DNA of 52,559 bases. Origin: an uncultured Massilia sp. Its GTDB lineage: Bacteria; Pseudomonadota; Gammaproteobacteria; Burkholderiales; Burkholderiaceae_D. The notes beneath the pieces are model-generated. The model saw only the letters and a program-made list of their open reading frames with translations. It was not told the DNA's origin and made no database searches. Location of the stretch: positions 1 to 52,559 of the forward strand of contig CAJYQM010000405.1 of the NCBI GenBank assembly GCA_913777025.1, in the 5' to 3' direction. Shown here in pieces: positions 29,125-41,605 of this stretch; the stretch's first letter is position 1; each line of letters opens with the position of its first letter. The position numbers and the translations under genes were made by a program.

Positions 29125-29894
29125 TGCGCGCCCTGATCGCCGACGACGAGCCGCACCTGGCGCATTACCTGCGCGACCAGCTGCTGGCCTTGTGGCCGGA
29201 CCTGGACGTGGTGCACATCGCGCGCAACGGCGTCGAGGCGGCGGCGCGCATCGCCGAACTGGAACCGGACCTGGCCTTCCTCGACATCCAGATGCCGGGC
29301 CTGAACGGCCTCGAAGTGGCGCAGGGCATCGAGGGGCGGACTCGCGTGGTGTTCGTGACCGCCTTCGACGACTACGCGCTGCAAGCCTTCGAACATGCCG
29401 CGCTCGACTACATCCTGAAGCCGGTGGCGCCGGAGCGGCTGGCGCGCACCGTGGCGCGCCTGCGCGCGGCCCCGGCCGGTGCGGCGTCCGATGCCGCCCT
29501 GGCCGAGGCGCTGCGGCGCCTGATGGGGCAGCCGGCACAGATGGCACAGATGGAGCAAAGGGCCCGCGCACCGCTGCGCTACATCCGCGCCGGCCAGGGC
29601 GAGCGCACGCACCACCTGGACGTGGCCGAGGTGCTGTTCTTCCGGTCCGACGACAAGTACACGGTCGTGACGGGCGCGCGCGGCGAATACCTGATCCGCA
29701 CCACGATCGCCGAACTGCTGGCCCAGCTCGACCCGGCGCAGTTCTGGCAGGTGCACCGCTCGACCATCGTCAACCTGGCCTGGCTGGACGGCACCCGGCG
29801 CGACGACGCCAGCCGCCTGTTTCTGCGCATGCGCGGCCACGACAGCGAGCTGCCGGTAAGCCGCGCCTTCGTCCACCTGTTCAAGGCGATGTAG
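29121..29894 (+). CDS. LytTR-family response regulator
   Basis: A 257 aa regulator. The N-terminal receiver (ALIADDEPHLAHYLRDQ) has phospho-acceptor Asp55 in LAFLDIQMPG. The C-terminal LytTR DNA-binding domain is at about 155-255 (RYIRAGQGERTHHLDVAEVLFFRSDDKY and WQVHRSTIVNL). It partners the kinase it overlaps. LytTR systems commonly control secreted, cell-wall or membrane genes; the alpha/beta hydrolase gene downstream is one candidate target by position only. Confidence 0.94.
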   Translation: MMRALIADDEPHLAHYLRDQLLALWPDLDVVHIARNGVEAAARIAELEPDLAFLDIQMPGLNGLEVAQGIEGRTRVVFVTAFDDYALQAFEHAALDYILKPVAPERLARTVARLRAAPAGAASDAALAEALRRLMGQPAQMAQMEQRARAPLRYIRAGQGERTHHLDVAEVLFFRSDDKYTVVTGARGEYLIRTTIAELLAQLDPAQFWQVHRSTIVNLAWLDGTRRDDASRLFLRMRGHDSELPVSRAFVHLFKAM

Positions 29895-30009
29895 TTTTCC
29901 TGGCGGCTTGCCATCCGTCGCGCCTGCCGTCGATCCGTCGCACGGCGGCTGCGCCGGCCCGCCTGGATTGCGATGCTGGCGTCTCCACCGATCACACAGG
30001 AGCGCCGCC

Positions 30010-30807
30010 ATGTCCATGTTTGTCCTGCAATTCGTCCTCACCCTGTTGCTCGCCCTGGGCACGGCCCACGCCGCGCCGCCCGATACCGTGGTCGACACCA
30101 TCGGCGGCCAGCGCATCGAATCGCTGACGATCCGCCATCCGGATGCGAAAGCCGTGATCGTGTTCGAAGCCGGTTCGCGCGGCACCATCGCCGGCTGGGG
30201 CACGGTGCCGGCCGCCGTCGCGCGCGACGCCACCGTGTTCGCCTGGAACCGGCCCGGCTACGGCAACAGCGCGCAAGCCGCCACGCCGCGCGATGGCCGC
30301 ACCATCGTCGAGGAACTGCGCCGCGTGCTGCGCCACAAGGGGTTGAAGCCACCCTACGTGCTGGTCGGGCATTCGCTGGGCGGCCTGTACATGCAGTTGT
30401 TCGCGCGCGCCTATCCGGACGAGGTGAGGGGACTGGTGCTGGTCGATTCGCTGTACCCGCGCGTGGTCAAGAAGAGCGCCGACTTCCCGCTGGCGACCCG
30501 CATCGCGGGGCGGCTGGCGTTTTCCCGTACCGCCTGGGCCGAGATCGAAGGCATCGACGAGACCGGGGAGGCGGTGCTGGCGCTGGGCGGCATCGACGAC
30601 AAGCCGATCATCCGGCTGATCAATGTGCCGAAGGATGCCACCGCGATCCCGGTCGACTTTGGCGCCTTCCGGATGGACTCAGCAACCCGAGACTTCGTGC
30701 GCGGGCTGTACCCGAATGCGAAAACCGTGGTGGTGGATGCGAGCCACCAGATGCAGTTGACCCATCCGGATGTGGTGATCAAGGCGGTCCAGGACATCCT
30801 GAGGTGA
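30010..30807 (+). CDS. Secreted alpha/beta hydrolase
   Basis: A 265 aa hydrolase with an N-terminal signal peptide (MSMFVLQFVLTLLLALGTAHA). The nucleophile elbow is GHSLGG with Ser122, and a late His in DASHQMQLTHP probably completes the triad. AGGAG eight bases upstream fixes ATG 30010 over the longer frame from 29908. The fold covers esterases, lipases and lactonases, so the substrate is not assignable. It follows the LytTR regulator by 115 bp on the same strand. Confidence 0.88.
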   Translation: MSMFVLQFVLTLLLALGTAHAAPPDTVVDTIGGQRIESLTIRHPDAKAVIVFEAGSRGTIAGWGTVPAAVARDATVFAWNRPGYGNSAQAATPRDGRTIVEELRRVLRHKGLKPPYVLVGHSLGGLYMQLFARAYPDEVRGLVLVDSLYPRVVKKSADFPLATRIAGRLAFSRTAWAEIEGIDETGEAVLALGGIDDKPIIRLINVPKDATAIPVDFGAFRMDSATRDFVRGLYPNAKTVVVDASHQMQLTHPDVVIKAVQDILR

Positions 30808-30816
30808 CTTCTTTTA

Positions 30817-30880
30817 CCATGTCCCCATTTATTTTTTGAACGATCAGACTTTAATTTAATTTTACTCCGACCCTATTTAT
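30817..30880 (-). repeat. Right GGGGACA module, inverted relative to the left copy
   Basis: Read on the minus strand it gives AATAGGGTCGGAGTAAAA, then TGATCGTTCA, then AAATGGGGACATGG. That is the same block order as at 27054-27111. It is AT-rich and lies in the 144 bp before gltB, which otherwise holds only the GGAG ribosome site of gltB. Confidence 0.6.
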
Positions 30881-30951
30881 TGTGGTTGATGTTTATCCGG
30901 CTCTGCTCTATTCTCGTTTTTCGATATTCATAAAATGCTGTGGAGCCCTTC

Positions 30952-35673
<4,722 letters not shown>

Positions 35674-35711
35674 CTGGATTCGCAACCTGAACTCACCATC
35701 GCATTAACCAA

Positions 35712-35798
35712 CGTCGTCCCCGCGAAGGCGAGGACCCAAGTTTGTAGCGCAGTCGAGATGCGAACAGAACTTGGATCCCCGCCTGCGCGGGGATGACG
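35712..35798. repeat. 87 bp composite palindromic element between gltB and gltD
   Basis: The element begins CGTCGTCCCCGCG and ends CGCGGGGATGACG, with CCAAGTT and AACTTGG as inner inverted arms. Each half can form its own hairpin, or the whole can pair. It has the same length and plan as the element at 46949-47035. Lying inside an operon-like gap, it may protect gltB mRNA from decay or uncouple gltD. Confidence 0.85.
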
Positions 35799-35855
35799 GA
35801 GCAAGCGCTGCCATACGGAGCGAGCGCTCTCAACTGAATAAATAAGGAAAACACC

Positions 35856-37319
35856 GTGGGTAAAATCACCGGCTTCATGGAATTCCAGCGTCAGGAAGAA
35901 AACCACCTGGAACCCGCCGCCCGCCTCAAGAACTACAAGGAATTCACCATCACCCTGACCAACGAGCAGGCCAAGGTGCAAGGTGCGCGCTGCATGGATT
36001 GCGGCATCCCGTTCTGTAACACCGGCTGCCCGGTCAACAACCAGATCCCCGACTGGAACGACCTGGTCTACCACGGCAATTACCGTTACGCCGTCGAGAA
36101 CCTGCACTCGACCAATAACTTCCCGGAATTCACCGGCCGCATCTGCCCGGCCCCGTGCGAAGCGGCATGCACGCTCGGCATCAACAACGAGCCGGTCGGC
36201 ATCAAGTCGATCGAGCGCAAGATCGCCGACGCCGGCTGGGAAAACGGCTGGATCGTGCCGCAACCGGCGGCCGTCAAGACCGGCAAGCGCGTGGCGATCG
36301 TCGGTTCCGGCCCCGCCGGCCTGGCCGCGGCCCAGCAGCTGGCGCGTGCCGGCCATGACGTGACGGTGTTCGAGAAGAGCGACCGCATCGGCGGCCTGCT
36401 GCGTTACGGCATCCCCGACTTCAAGATGGAAAAGAACCTGATCGACCGCCGCGTCGAACAGATGAAGGCGGAAGGCGTGACCTTCCGTACCTCGACCATG
36501 ATCGGCAAGGACTTCCCGACCACGGTCAGCAACATGGCCCGCGAAACCATCTTCCCGGAAGACCTGGCGAAGGACTACGACGCCGTGGTCATGGCCGGCG
36601 GCGCCGAGCAGCCGCGCGACCTGCCGGTGCCGGGCCGCGAGCTGAAGGGCGTGCATTTCGCGATGGAATTCCTGCCCCAGCAAAACCGCGTGAACGCCGG
36701 CGACAAGGTCAAGGACCAGATCAAGGCGACGGGCAAGCACGTGGTCGTGATCGGCGGCGGCGACACCGGTTCCGACTGCGTCGGCACCTCGAACCGCCAC
36801 GGCGCGGCGTCCGTCACCCAGTTCGAACTGATGCCGATGCCGCCGGAACACGAGAACAAGCCGCTGGTCTGGCCCTACTGGCCCACGAAACTGCGCACCT
36901 CGTCCTCGCACGAGGAAGGCTGCGAGCGCGATTTCGCGGTCGCCACCAAGCGCTTCGAAGGCAAGAACGGCAAAATCGAGAAGGTCATCGCCTGCCGCGT
37001 CGAGTGGAAAGACGGCAAGATGCAGGAAGTGCCGGGCTCGGACTTCGAGCTGAAAGCCGACCTGGTGCTACTGGCCATGGGTTTTGTTTCCCCGGTACAG
37101 CAGGTGCTGGATGCCTTCGGCGTGCAGAAGGATGCGCGCGGCAACGTGCGCGCCAGCGTCGATGGCGAGGCCTGCTACCAGACTTCGGTCCCGAAGGTCT
37201 TTACGGCGGGCGACATGCGCCGCGGCCAGTCGCTGGTGGTGTGGGCGATCCGCGAAGGGCGGCAAGTGGCCCGTGCGGTCGATGAATTCCTGATGGGTTC
37301 GTCGGAACTGCCGCGCTGA
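35856..37319 (+). CDS. gltD: Glutamate synthase (NADPH) small subunit
   Basis: A 487 aa GOGAT beta subunit, which passes electrons from NADPH through FAD and two [4Fe-4S] clusters to GltB. The N-terminal cysteine clusters are [19 protein letters not shown] and [12 protein letters not shown]. The FAD dinucleotide fold is [24 protein letters not shown] (about 146-169), and the NADPH fold is [17 protein letters not shown]. The start is GTG 35856, with AAGGA nine bases upstream. A 10 bp hairpin follows the stop. Confidence 0.98.
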   Translation: MGKITGFMEFQRQEENHLEPAARLKNYKEFTITLTNEQAKVQGARCMDCGIPFCNTGCPVNNQIPDWNDLVYHGNYRYAVENLHSTNNFPEFTGRICPAPCEAACTLGINNEPVGIKSIERKIADAGWENGWIVPQPAAVKTGKRVAIVGSGPAGLAAAQQLARAGHDVTVFEKSDRIGGLLRYGIPDFKMEKNLIDRRVEQMKAEGVTFRTSTMIGKDFPTTVSNMARETIFPEDLAKDYDAVVMAGGAEQPRDLPVPGRELKGVHFAMEFLPQQNRVNAGDKVKDQIKATGKHVVVIGGGDTGSDCVGTSNRHGAASVTQFELMPMPPEHENKPLVWPYWPTKLRTSSSHEEGCERDFAVATKRFEGKNGKIEKVIACRVEWKDGKMQEVPGSDFELKADLVLLAMGFVSPVQQVLDAFGVQKDARGNVRASVDGEACYQTSVPKVFTAGDMRRGQSLVVWAIREGRQVARAVDEFLMGSSELPR

Positions 37320-37346
37320 TCGGCGTTTAAATCGTAGCGAGAGGGC

Positions 37347-37375
37347 GAGCAAAAACATGCTTGGCGTTTTTGCTC
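37347..37375 (+). terminator. Hairpin after gltD
   Basis: GAGCAAAAAC (37347-37356) pairs perfectly with GTTTTTGCTC (37366-37375) across a nine-base loop, 28 bases past the gltD stop. The T run is within the stem, so termination may be partial. Confidence 0.6.
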
Positions 37376-37389
37376 AAATCTGATATATT
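37361..37389 (+). promoter_or_regulatory. Candidate promoter for the short leader RNA
   Basis: TTGGCG (37361-37366) and TATATT (37384-37389) are spaced by 17 bp, giving a usable sigma-70 promoter. The -35 box overlaps the gltD hairpin. A start near 37396 would run straight into the terminator at 37446-37471. Confidence 0.5.
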
Positions 37390-37395
37390 GATCCT

Positions 37396-37471
37396 AACAA
37401 CTAATCCGTGACGCCGGTGTGGCTAGACCATCTGGAGCGCGGGGGAAAAAGCCGGCGAAAGCCGGTTTTTT
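37396..37471 (+). ncRNA. Candidate short leader RNA or attenuator before the NYN gene
   Basis: A segment of about 76 nt lies between a promoter-like sequence and a strong intrinsic terminator. It contains a small CUAGA-CCA-UCUGG hairpin (37423-37435). No ORF of useful size and no tandem repeats are seen. The RNase-like gene starts 18 bases beyond the terminator. This could be a free small RNA, an attenuated 5' leader, or both. The layout recalls type III toxin-antitoxin loci, where an RNA and a leaky terminator precede an RNase gene, but the repeats of those loci are absent. Confidence 0.4.
37446..37471 (+). terminator. Intrinsic terminator just upstream of the NYN gene
   Basis: AAAAAGCCGGC pairs with GCCGGTTTTTT through a GAAA loop (11 pairs with one G-U). 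It is followed by CATTTCC and then the ribosome site AGGGAA and ATG 37490. A terminator in this position implies attenuation or readthrough for expression of the downstream gene. Confidence 0.85.
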
Positions 37472-37489
37472 CATTTCCAGGGAACGAAA

Positions 37490-38065
37490 ATGGCAGAAGC
37501 CTCGGTGGCCATGGGGCCGCTGCGTACGCGGATATACATCGACGGCTACAACCTGTATTACGGCTGCCTAAAAGGTACGCCTTACAAGTGGCTCGATTTG
37601 TTAGTGCTCTTTGAGCAATATATTCTACCTTCTAGTGCTTCGGCTACCAGCACCTTGCTGCCGCTGAGCATTAAGTTCTTCACCGCAAAAATTCTGGAGA
37701 AGGCCGCGAAGGCGCGAGACTCAGTCTCGTCGCAAGCGCGTTATCACACGGCACTTCGTAAACTGTACGATCAACGAATCGAACTCATCAAGGGCTACTA
37801 CTCCTTAACCGAAGCTAAAGCCAAACTGATCAATAAAGATCAGCCAGAGGTTTGGCCGCGCGAATGCAAGGAAACGCTGGTCTGGAAACTGGAAGAAAAA
37901 CAGTCCGATGTTAACTTGGCATTGCAAGCCTATCATGATGCAATTACTGGAGCGGTCGATCAGGTTGTTATCGTCACTAACGATACGGACATCGCACCAG
38001 CACTGAAGCTGATTCGTACTCATACCCCTGTAAAGATTGGCGTGGTAATCCCTACCAGGCATTAG
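37490..38065 (+). CDS. NYN-domain (PIN-like) ribonuclease, N-terminal part of an amber-split gene
   Basis: A 191 aa frame with a full NYN domain. The acidic residues of the metal-dependent RNase centre are visible: Asp18 in IYIDGYNLYYG, Asp140 in EEKQSDVNLAL, Asp150 in YHDA, and Asp165/Asp167 in VTNDTDIAPAL. NYN domains cleave RNA. AGGGAA spaced before ATG 37490 supports the start. Translation stops at TAG 38063-38065. The same frame then continues without interruption for 116 codons (38066-38413), so the gene appears to be one 307-codon gene broken by a single stop. The region is visibly AT-richer than gltD before and mla genes after, indicating transfer. Confidence 0.8.
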   Translation: MAEASVAMGPLRTRIYIDGYNLYYGCLKGTPYKWLDLLVLFEQYILPSSASATSTLLPLSIKFFTAKILEKAAKARDSVSSQARYHTALRKLYDQRIELIKGYYSLTEAKAKLINKDQPEVWPRECKETLVWKLEEKQSDVNLALQAYHDAITGAVDQVVIVTNDTDIAPALKLIRTHTPVKIGVVIPTRH

Positions 38066-38413
38066 GAACGGATTCCTAATACAGAGTTGACCGAACTTGC
38101 ACACTGGGTTCGCTCACATATCGGTACTGCAGAGTTGGCGAAGGCACAACTGCCCCGTGTGATTGATGGACGCAAGCCAACCATCAAACCTGAATCATGG
38201 TATGCCAGACCAGATTTGCTGGAGCAAGTGCTGGCATTGGCGACACCTGTCGTCGGAGGTCGAGGCAAGGCATTCAAATGGATGGAAGAGCCGAATCCTT
38301 ACATGAACGGACAGCTCCCCATCGACCTTGTTGATACGGAGGCCGGCGCTTCACAGGTCATCGAGTACATCAAACGCTACGAGCAGGACCGTGCTCGCAA
38401 GGACGCACCGTGA
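38066..38413 (+). pseudogene. C-terminal continuation of the NYN gene with MbcA/ParS/Xre-like toxin-binding domain
   Basis: In frame with the NYN part, directly after its TAG, the reading continues ERIPNTELTELAHWVRSHI. The first half resembles the usual second part of NYN proteins. It ends in PDLLEQVLALATPVVGGRGKAF and then WMEEPNPYMNGQLPIDLVDTEAG. That last pattern (W-x-x-x-PN...L-x-G-x-x-P-x-x-L-x-x-T-x-x-G) resembles the MbcA/ParS/Xre toxin-binding domain. TTG at 38087 could re-initiate, but AGGA lies about 20 bases before it, too far for efficient use. Either this is a nonsense-broken gene, an amber-suppressed one, or two separate proteins. I favour a recent nonsense mutation. Confidence 0.6.
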
Positions 38414-38519
38414 TCCATTGCAGTGCTCTGTCCCTTCACTTCCGCCAATCGTCATCGAGTTGACTCGAATCGCTTGCAGATCGATCTTCCGTGCAGATGA
38501 TTGAATCTGCGTGACGGCA

Positions 38520-39182
38520 TCATGGCAAGTTGCGCGCAAAGTGCCCGGCAAACCAGTCGGACGCCAGCCGCGCGACTTCCTCGAGCGTGCCCGGTTCCTC
38601 GAACAGGTGGCCGGCCCCGGGCACGATCACCAGCTCCTTCGGGCAACCGAGCTGCTCGAACGCCATCCGGTTTAAGTCGATGACGCCATCGTCCTCGCCC
38701 CCGACGATCAATAAGGTCGGGGCTTCCAACGAACGCAGCGCTTCCGCGCCGGCCAGGTCGGGCCGGCCCCCGCGCGACACCACAGCCGCCACCGGCACCG
38801 CGGGATCCGCCGCCAGCCGCAGGGCCGCCGCCGCGCCAGTGCTGGCGCCGAACAGGCCGAGGGGCAGCGCCAGCATGGCGTCCTGTGCCCGCAGCCAGTC
38901 GGCAGCCGTGCGCAGGCGGGCGGCCAGCAGGGCGATGTCGAAGCGCGCGGCAACACTGCCTTCCTCGTCGGGCGTGAGCAGGTCCAGCAGCAGGGTGCCG
39001 ATGCCGGCTTCGCGCAGGACGCGTGCCACGTAGTTGTTGCGCGGGCTGAGCCGGCTGCTGCCGCTGCCGTGCGCAAACAGCACGATGCCCAGTGCACTGC
39101 GGTCCCGCTGCGGCGGTAATTCCAGCATGCCTTCCATCTCGGCCGCACCATTGCCGATCCGTACCACGGCCTTTGCAAGCAT
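38520..39182 (-). CDS. Dienelactone hydrolase-like alpha/beta hydrolase
   Basis: A 220 aa alpha/beta hydrolase. The oxyanion region is FAHGSGSSRLSPRN, the nucleophile Ser is in LFGASTGAAAAL, the acidic residue is in IVGGEDDGVID, and the His is in PGAGHLFEEPG. This is the pattern of the dienelactone-hydrolase-like group; some members sit beside phosphoribosyltransferase domains, which is not the case here. AAGGAG six bases before ATG 39182 fixes the start over the longer frame to 39269. No signal peptide, so it is cytosolic. The substrate is unknown. It is convergent with the NYN gene. Confidence 0.88.
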   Translation of the reverse strand: MLAKAVVRIGNGAAEMEGMLELPPQRDRSALGIVLFAHGSGSSRLSPRNNYVARVLREAGIGTLLLDLLTPDEEGSVAARFDIALLAARLRTAADWLRAQDAMLALPLGLFGASTGAAAALRLAADPAVPVAAVVSRGGRPDLAGAEALRSLEAPTLLIVGGEDDGVIDLNRMAFEQLGCPKELVIVPGAGHLFEEPGTLEEVARLASDWFAGHFARNLP

Positions 39183-39505
39183 GCCCCGCTCCTTGCGGTT
39201 ATCCTTGCCATTGGACCTGTGTACACGCAAAAAAATCCGCGTGCCGGCCGCTGTCCGGCGCCGGGTCATACCCTATCGGAAGCCTAGTTTCCGTACGGAA
39301 TTTGTTAAGAAAATTTAGCAAAGTGCAACAATGATCGATATGCATAAGTTAGTAAAAACAAGGACTTATGTCTCGAAAATACCTGACCCATTGTTCATTA
39401 GTGTTGTAATATCACGTCGATAACTCAGCCAGAAATGGTCGGTGTCAAGCAGGGATTGCCGTTTCTGCACTACAATACGAGATTCTCAAAATTCCAAATT
39501 TCACC
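39183..39505 (+). other. Intergenic region, divergent promoters of hydrolase and mla operon
   Basis: These 323 bp separate two divergent units. Near the hydrolase lies a GC-rich stretch with partly self-complementary GCCGGCC/GGCGCCGG blocks (39240-39265). The middle is AT-rich (39290-39420) and should hold the mla promoter, but no -35/-10 pair is convincing. I see no gene and no repeat of the window's families. Confidence 0.45.
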
Positions 39506-40309
39506 GTGTCCAACCTCGTCGAAATCCGCGATCTGCATTTTTCGTATGGAGATCGTCCCATCCTGTCGAATCTGAGCATGGATTTCCCGCGCGGCAAGCT
39601 GATTGCCGTGATGGGCGGCTCCGGCTCGGGCAAGACGACGGTGCTGCGCCTGATCGGCGGCCAGATCCGCCCGCAACGCGGTACCGTGTCCGTCAATGGC
39701 GAGAACGTGAACCAGCTGGACACCGAAGGCTTGTACCGCCTGCGCCGCAAGATGGGCATGCTGTTCCAGTTCGGCGCCCTGTTCACCGACCTGACCGTGT
39801 TCGAGAACGTCGCCTTCCCGCTACGCGAGCACACCGACCTGCCGGAAGAGCTGTTGCGCGACCTGGTGCTGATGCGCCTGAATGCCGTCGGCCTGCGCAA
39901 TGCCGCGCAGCTCAAGCCGAACGAGATTTCGGGCGGCATGGCGCGCCGGGTGGCGCTGGCCCGTGCCGTCGCGCTCGATCCGCGCCTGATCATGTACGAC
40001 GAGCCCTTCGCCGGCCTGGACCCGATCTCGATGGGCGTGACCGCCAACCTGATCCGCAACCTGAACGATACGCTGGGCTCGACCTCGATCCTGGTCTCGC
40101 ACGACGTGAACGAGACCTTCTCGATCGCCGACTACGTGTATTTCCTGTCGCAAGGGAAGATCGTGGCCGCCGGCACGCCGGAAGAAATGCGCCGCTCGAC
40201 CGACCCCTACGTGAAACAGTTCGTCAATGCCGAACCGGACGGGCCCGTGCCCTTCCACTATCCGGGCAAATCGCTGGCCGAAGACCTGGGCCTGGGAGGC
40301 AAGCGATGA
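39506..40309 (+). CDS. mlaF: Mla phospholipid transporter ATP-binding subunit
   Basis: A 267 aa ABC ATPase. Walker A is GGSGSGKTT (about 35-43), the signature is ISGGMARRV, Walker B is LIMYDEPFAGLDP, and the switch His is in LVSHDVNE. MlaF powers the MlaFEDB inner-membrane complex that moves phospholipids between the membranes and keeps outer-membrane lipid asymmetry. The start is GTG 39506 (SNLVEIRDLHF); no strong ribosome site is visible. The stop overlaps the mlaE start as ATGA. First gene of the mlaFEDACB operon. Confidence 0.95.
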   Translation: MSNLVEIRDLHFSYGDRPILSNLSMDFPRGKLIAVMGGSGSGKTTVLRLIGGQIRPQRGTVSVNGENVNQLDTEGLYRLRRKMGMLFQFGALFTDLTVFENVAFPLREHTDLPEELLRDLVLMRLNAVGLRNAAQLKPNEISGGMARRVALARAVALDPRLIMYDEPFAGLDPISMGVTANLIRNLNDTLGSTSILVSHDVNETFSIADYVYFLSQGKIVAAGTPEEMRRSTDPYVKQFVNAEPDGPVPFHYPGKSLAEDLGLGGKR

Positions 40310-41088
40310 TCAAGCGCTTACTTTCAGGAATCGGCGGTGGTGTCATCGACATGTTCGCCCGCATCGGTTTCGTGACGCGCTCGTTCGGCGGCCTGCTGGG
40401 CAAGGCGCCGGGCGCGCTGCGGCGCCCGGCCCTGATCTCGGAACAGATCCACTTCATCGGCAACTATTCGCTGCTGATCGTCACCGTGTCCGGCCTGTTC
40501 GTCGGCATGGTGCTGGCCCTGCAGGGCTACTACACGCTGAGCCAGTTCGGCGCCGACGAAAAGCTGGGCCAGCTGGTGGCGCTGTCGCTGCTGCGCGAAC
40601 TGGGCCCGGTGGTCACCGCGCTGCTGTTCGCGGGCCGCGCCGGCACCTCGCTGACCGCGGAGATCGGCCTCATGAAGGCCGGCGAGCAGCTGACGGCGAT
40701 GGAAATGATGGCCGTGAACCCGATCCAGCGCGTGCTGGCGCCGCGTTTCTGGGCCGGCCTGATCGCGATGCCGGTGCTGGCCACCGTGTTCTCGGCGATC
40801 GGCATCATCGGCGGCTACCTGGTCGGCGTGCAGCTGATCGGCGTGGACGAAGGCGCGTTCTGGTCGCAGATGCAGGGCAATATCGACGTGCGCCGCGACA
40901 TCCTGAACGGCGTGCTGAAGAGCTTCGTGTTCGGCGTGGCCGTTACCTTCACCGCGCTGTTCCAGGGTTACGAGGCGCAGCCGACACCGGAAGGCGTGTC
41001 GCGCGCGACCACGCGTACGGTCGTGATCGCTTCGCTGATGGTGCTGGGGCTGGACTTCGTCATGACCGCCCTGATGTTCAACAAGTAA
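40306..41088 (+). CDS. mlaE: Mla phospholipid transporter permease
   Basis: A 260 aa integral membrane protein with about five to six hydrophobic segments. It carries the MlaE family marks EQIHFIGNYSLLIVTVSGLFVGMVL and RELGPVVTALLFAGRAGTSLTAEIG. MlaE dimerises to form the channel of the Mla complex. ATG 40306 overlaps the mlaF stop, and GGGAGG lies upstream. The next gene, mlaD, follows after 43 bp. Confidence 0.96.
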   Translation: MIKRLLSGIGGGVIDMFARIGFVTRSFGGLLGKAPGALRRPALISEQIHFIGNYSLLIVTVSGLFVGMVLALQGYYTLSQFGADEKLGQLVALSLLRELGPVVTALLFAGRAGTSLTAEIGLMKAGEQLTAMEMMAVNPIQRVLAPRFWAGLIAMPVLATVFSAIGIIGGYLVGVQLIGVDEGAFWSQMQGNIDVRRDILNGVLKSFVFGVAVTFTALFQGYEAQPTPEGVSRATTRTVVIASLMVLGLDFVMTALMFNK

Positions 41089-41131
41089 TACGGATCGGCT
41101 GAATTTACGCCCATATATATTAGGAAAACTT

Positions 41132-41605
41132 ATGCATCGCAAATCCATTGACGTCTGGGTCGGACTTTTTGTACTGCTGGGTGCGGTAGCGCTCCTATTC
41201 CTGGCACTCAAGGCCGGTAACATGAGCACCATATCGTTCAGCAAGACGTATGCGGTCACCGGGAAATTCGACAATATTGGCGGACTCAAGCCGCAGGCGC
41301 CCGTCAAGAGCGCCGGCGTGGTGGTCGGCCGTGTCGGGGCCATCGATTTCGACGACAAGACCTTCCAGGCCAATGTCCGTCTCGATATCAACCCGGCGTA
41401 CAAGTTCCCGAAAGACAGCTCGTTGAAGATCCTGACCTCCGGCCTGCTCGGCGAGCAGTACGTGGGCATCGAAGCCGGCGGCGATACCAACAACCTCGCC
41501 GATGGGGACCGTATCACCCGCACGCAATCGGCGACCGTGCTGGAAGATTTGATTAATCAATTTATTTATAGCAAGGCAGCCGACGGAAAGGACGGAAACC
41601 AATGA
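41132..41605 (+). CDS. mlaD: MCE-domain lipid-binding subunit of the Mla complex
   Basis: A 157 aa protein. One N-terminal transmembrane helix (about 9-27, WVGLFVLLGAVALLFLALKA) is followed by a single MCE domain (TYAVTGKFDNIGGLKPQAPVKSAGVVVGRV). MlaD forms a hexameric ring in the periplasm that passes lipid between MlaC and the MlaE channel. AGGAAAA precedes ATG 41132. Its TGA overlaps the mlaA start (ATGA). Confidence 0.96.
   Translation: MHRKSIDVWVGLFVLLGAVALLFLALKAGNMSTISFSKTYAVTGKFDNIGGLKPQAPVKSAGVVVGRVGAIDFDDKTFQANVRLDINPAYKFPKDSSLKILTSGLLGEQYVGIEAGGDTNNLADGDRITRTQSATVLEDLINQFIYSKAADGKDGNQ

Noticed and set aside
35712-35798. CRISPR-like repeat
   Set aside because: The repeats are single composite palindromes in separate gaps, not arrays with regular spacers.
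37396-37471. A true type III toxin-antitoxin RNA
   Set aside because: The order of parts is suggestive, but there are no tandem repeats and the protein is NYN rather than ToxN-like, so it is kept only as an analogy.
38066-38086. Programmed frameshift between the NYN part and its continuation
   Set aside because: Both parts are in the same frame; only a TAG separates them, so no shift is needed.
39442-40305. An extension upstream of mlaE in the same frame
   Set aside because: It runs through mlaF out of frame; mlaE starts at ATG 40306, overlapping the mlaF stop.
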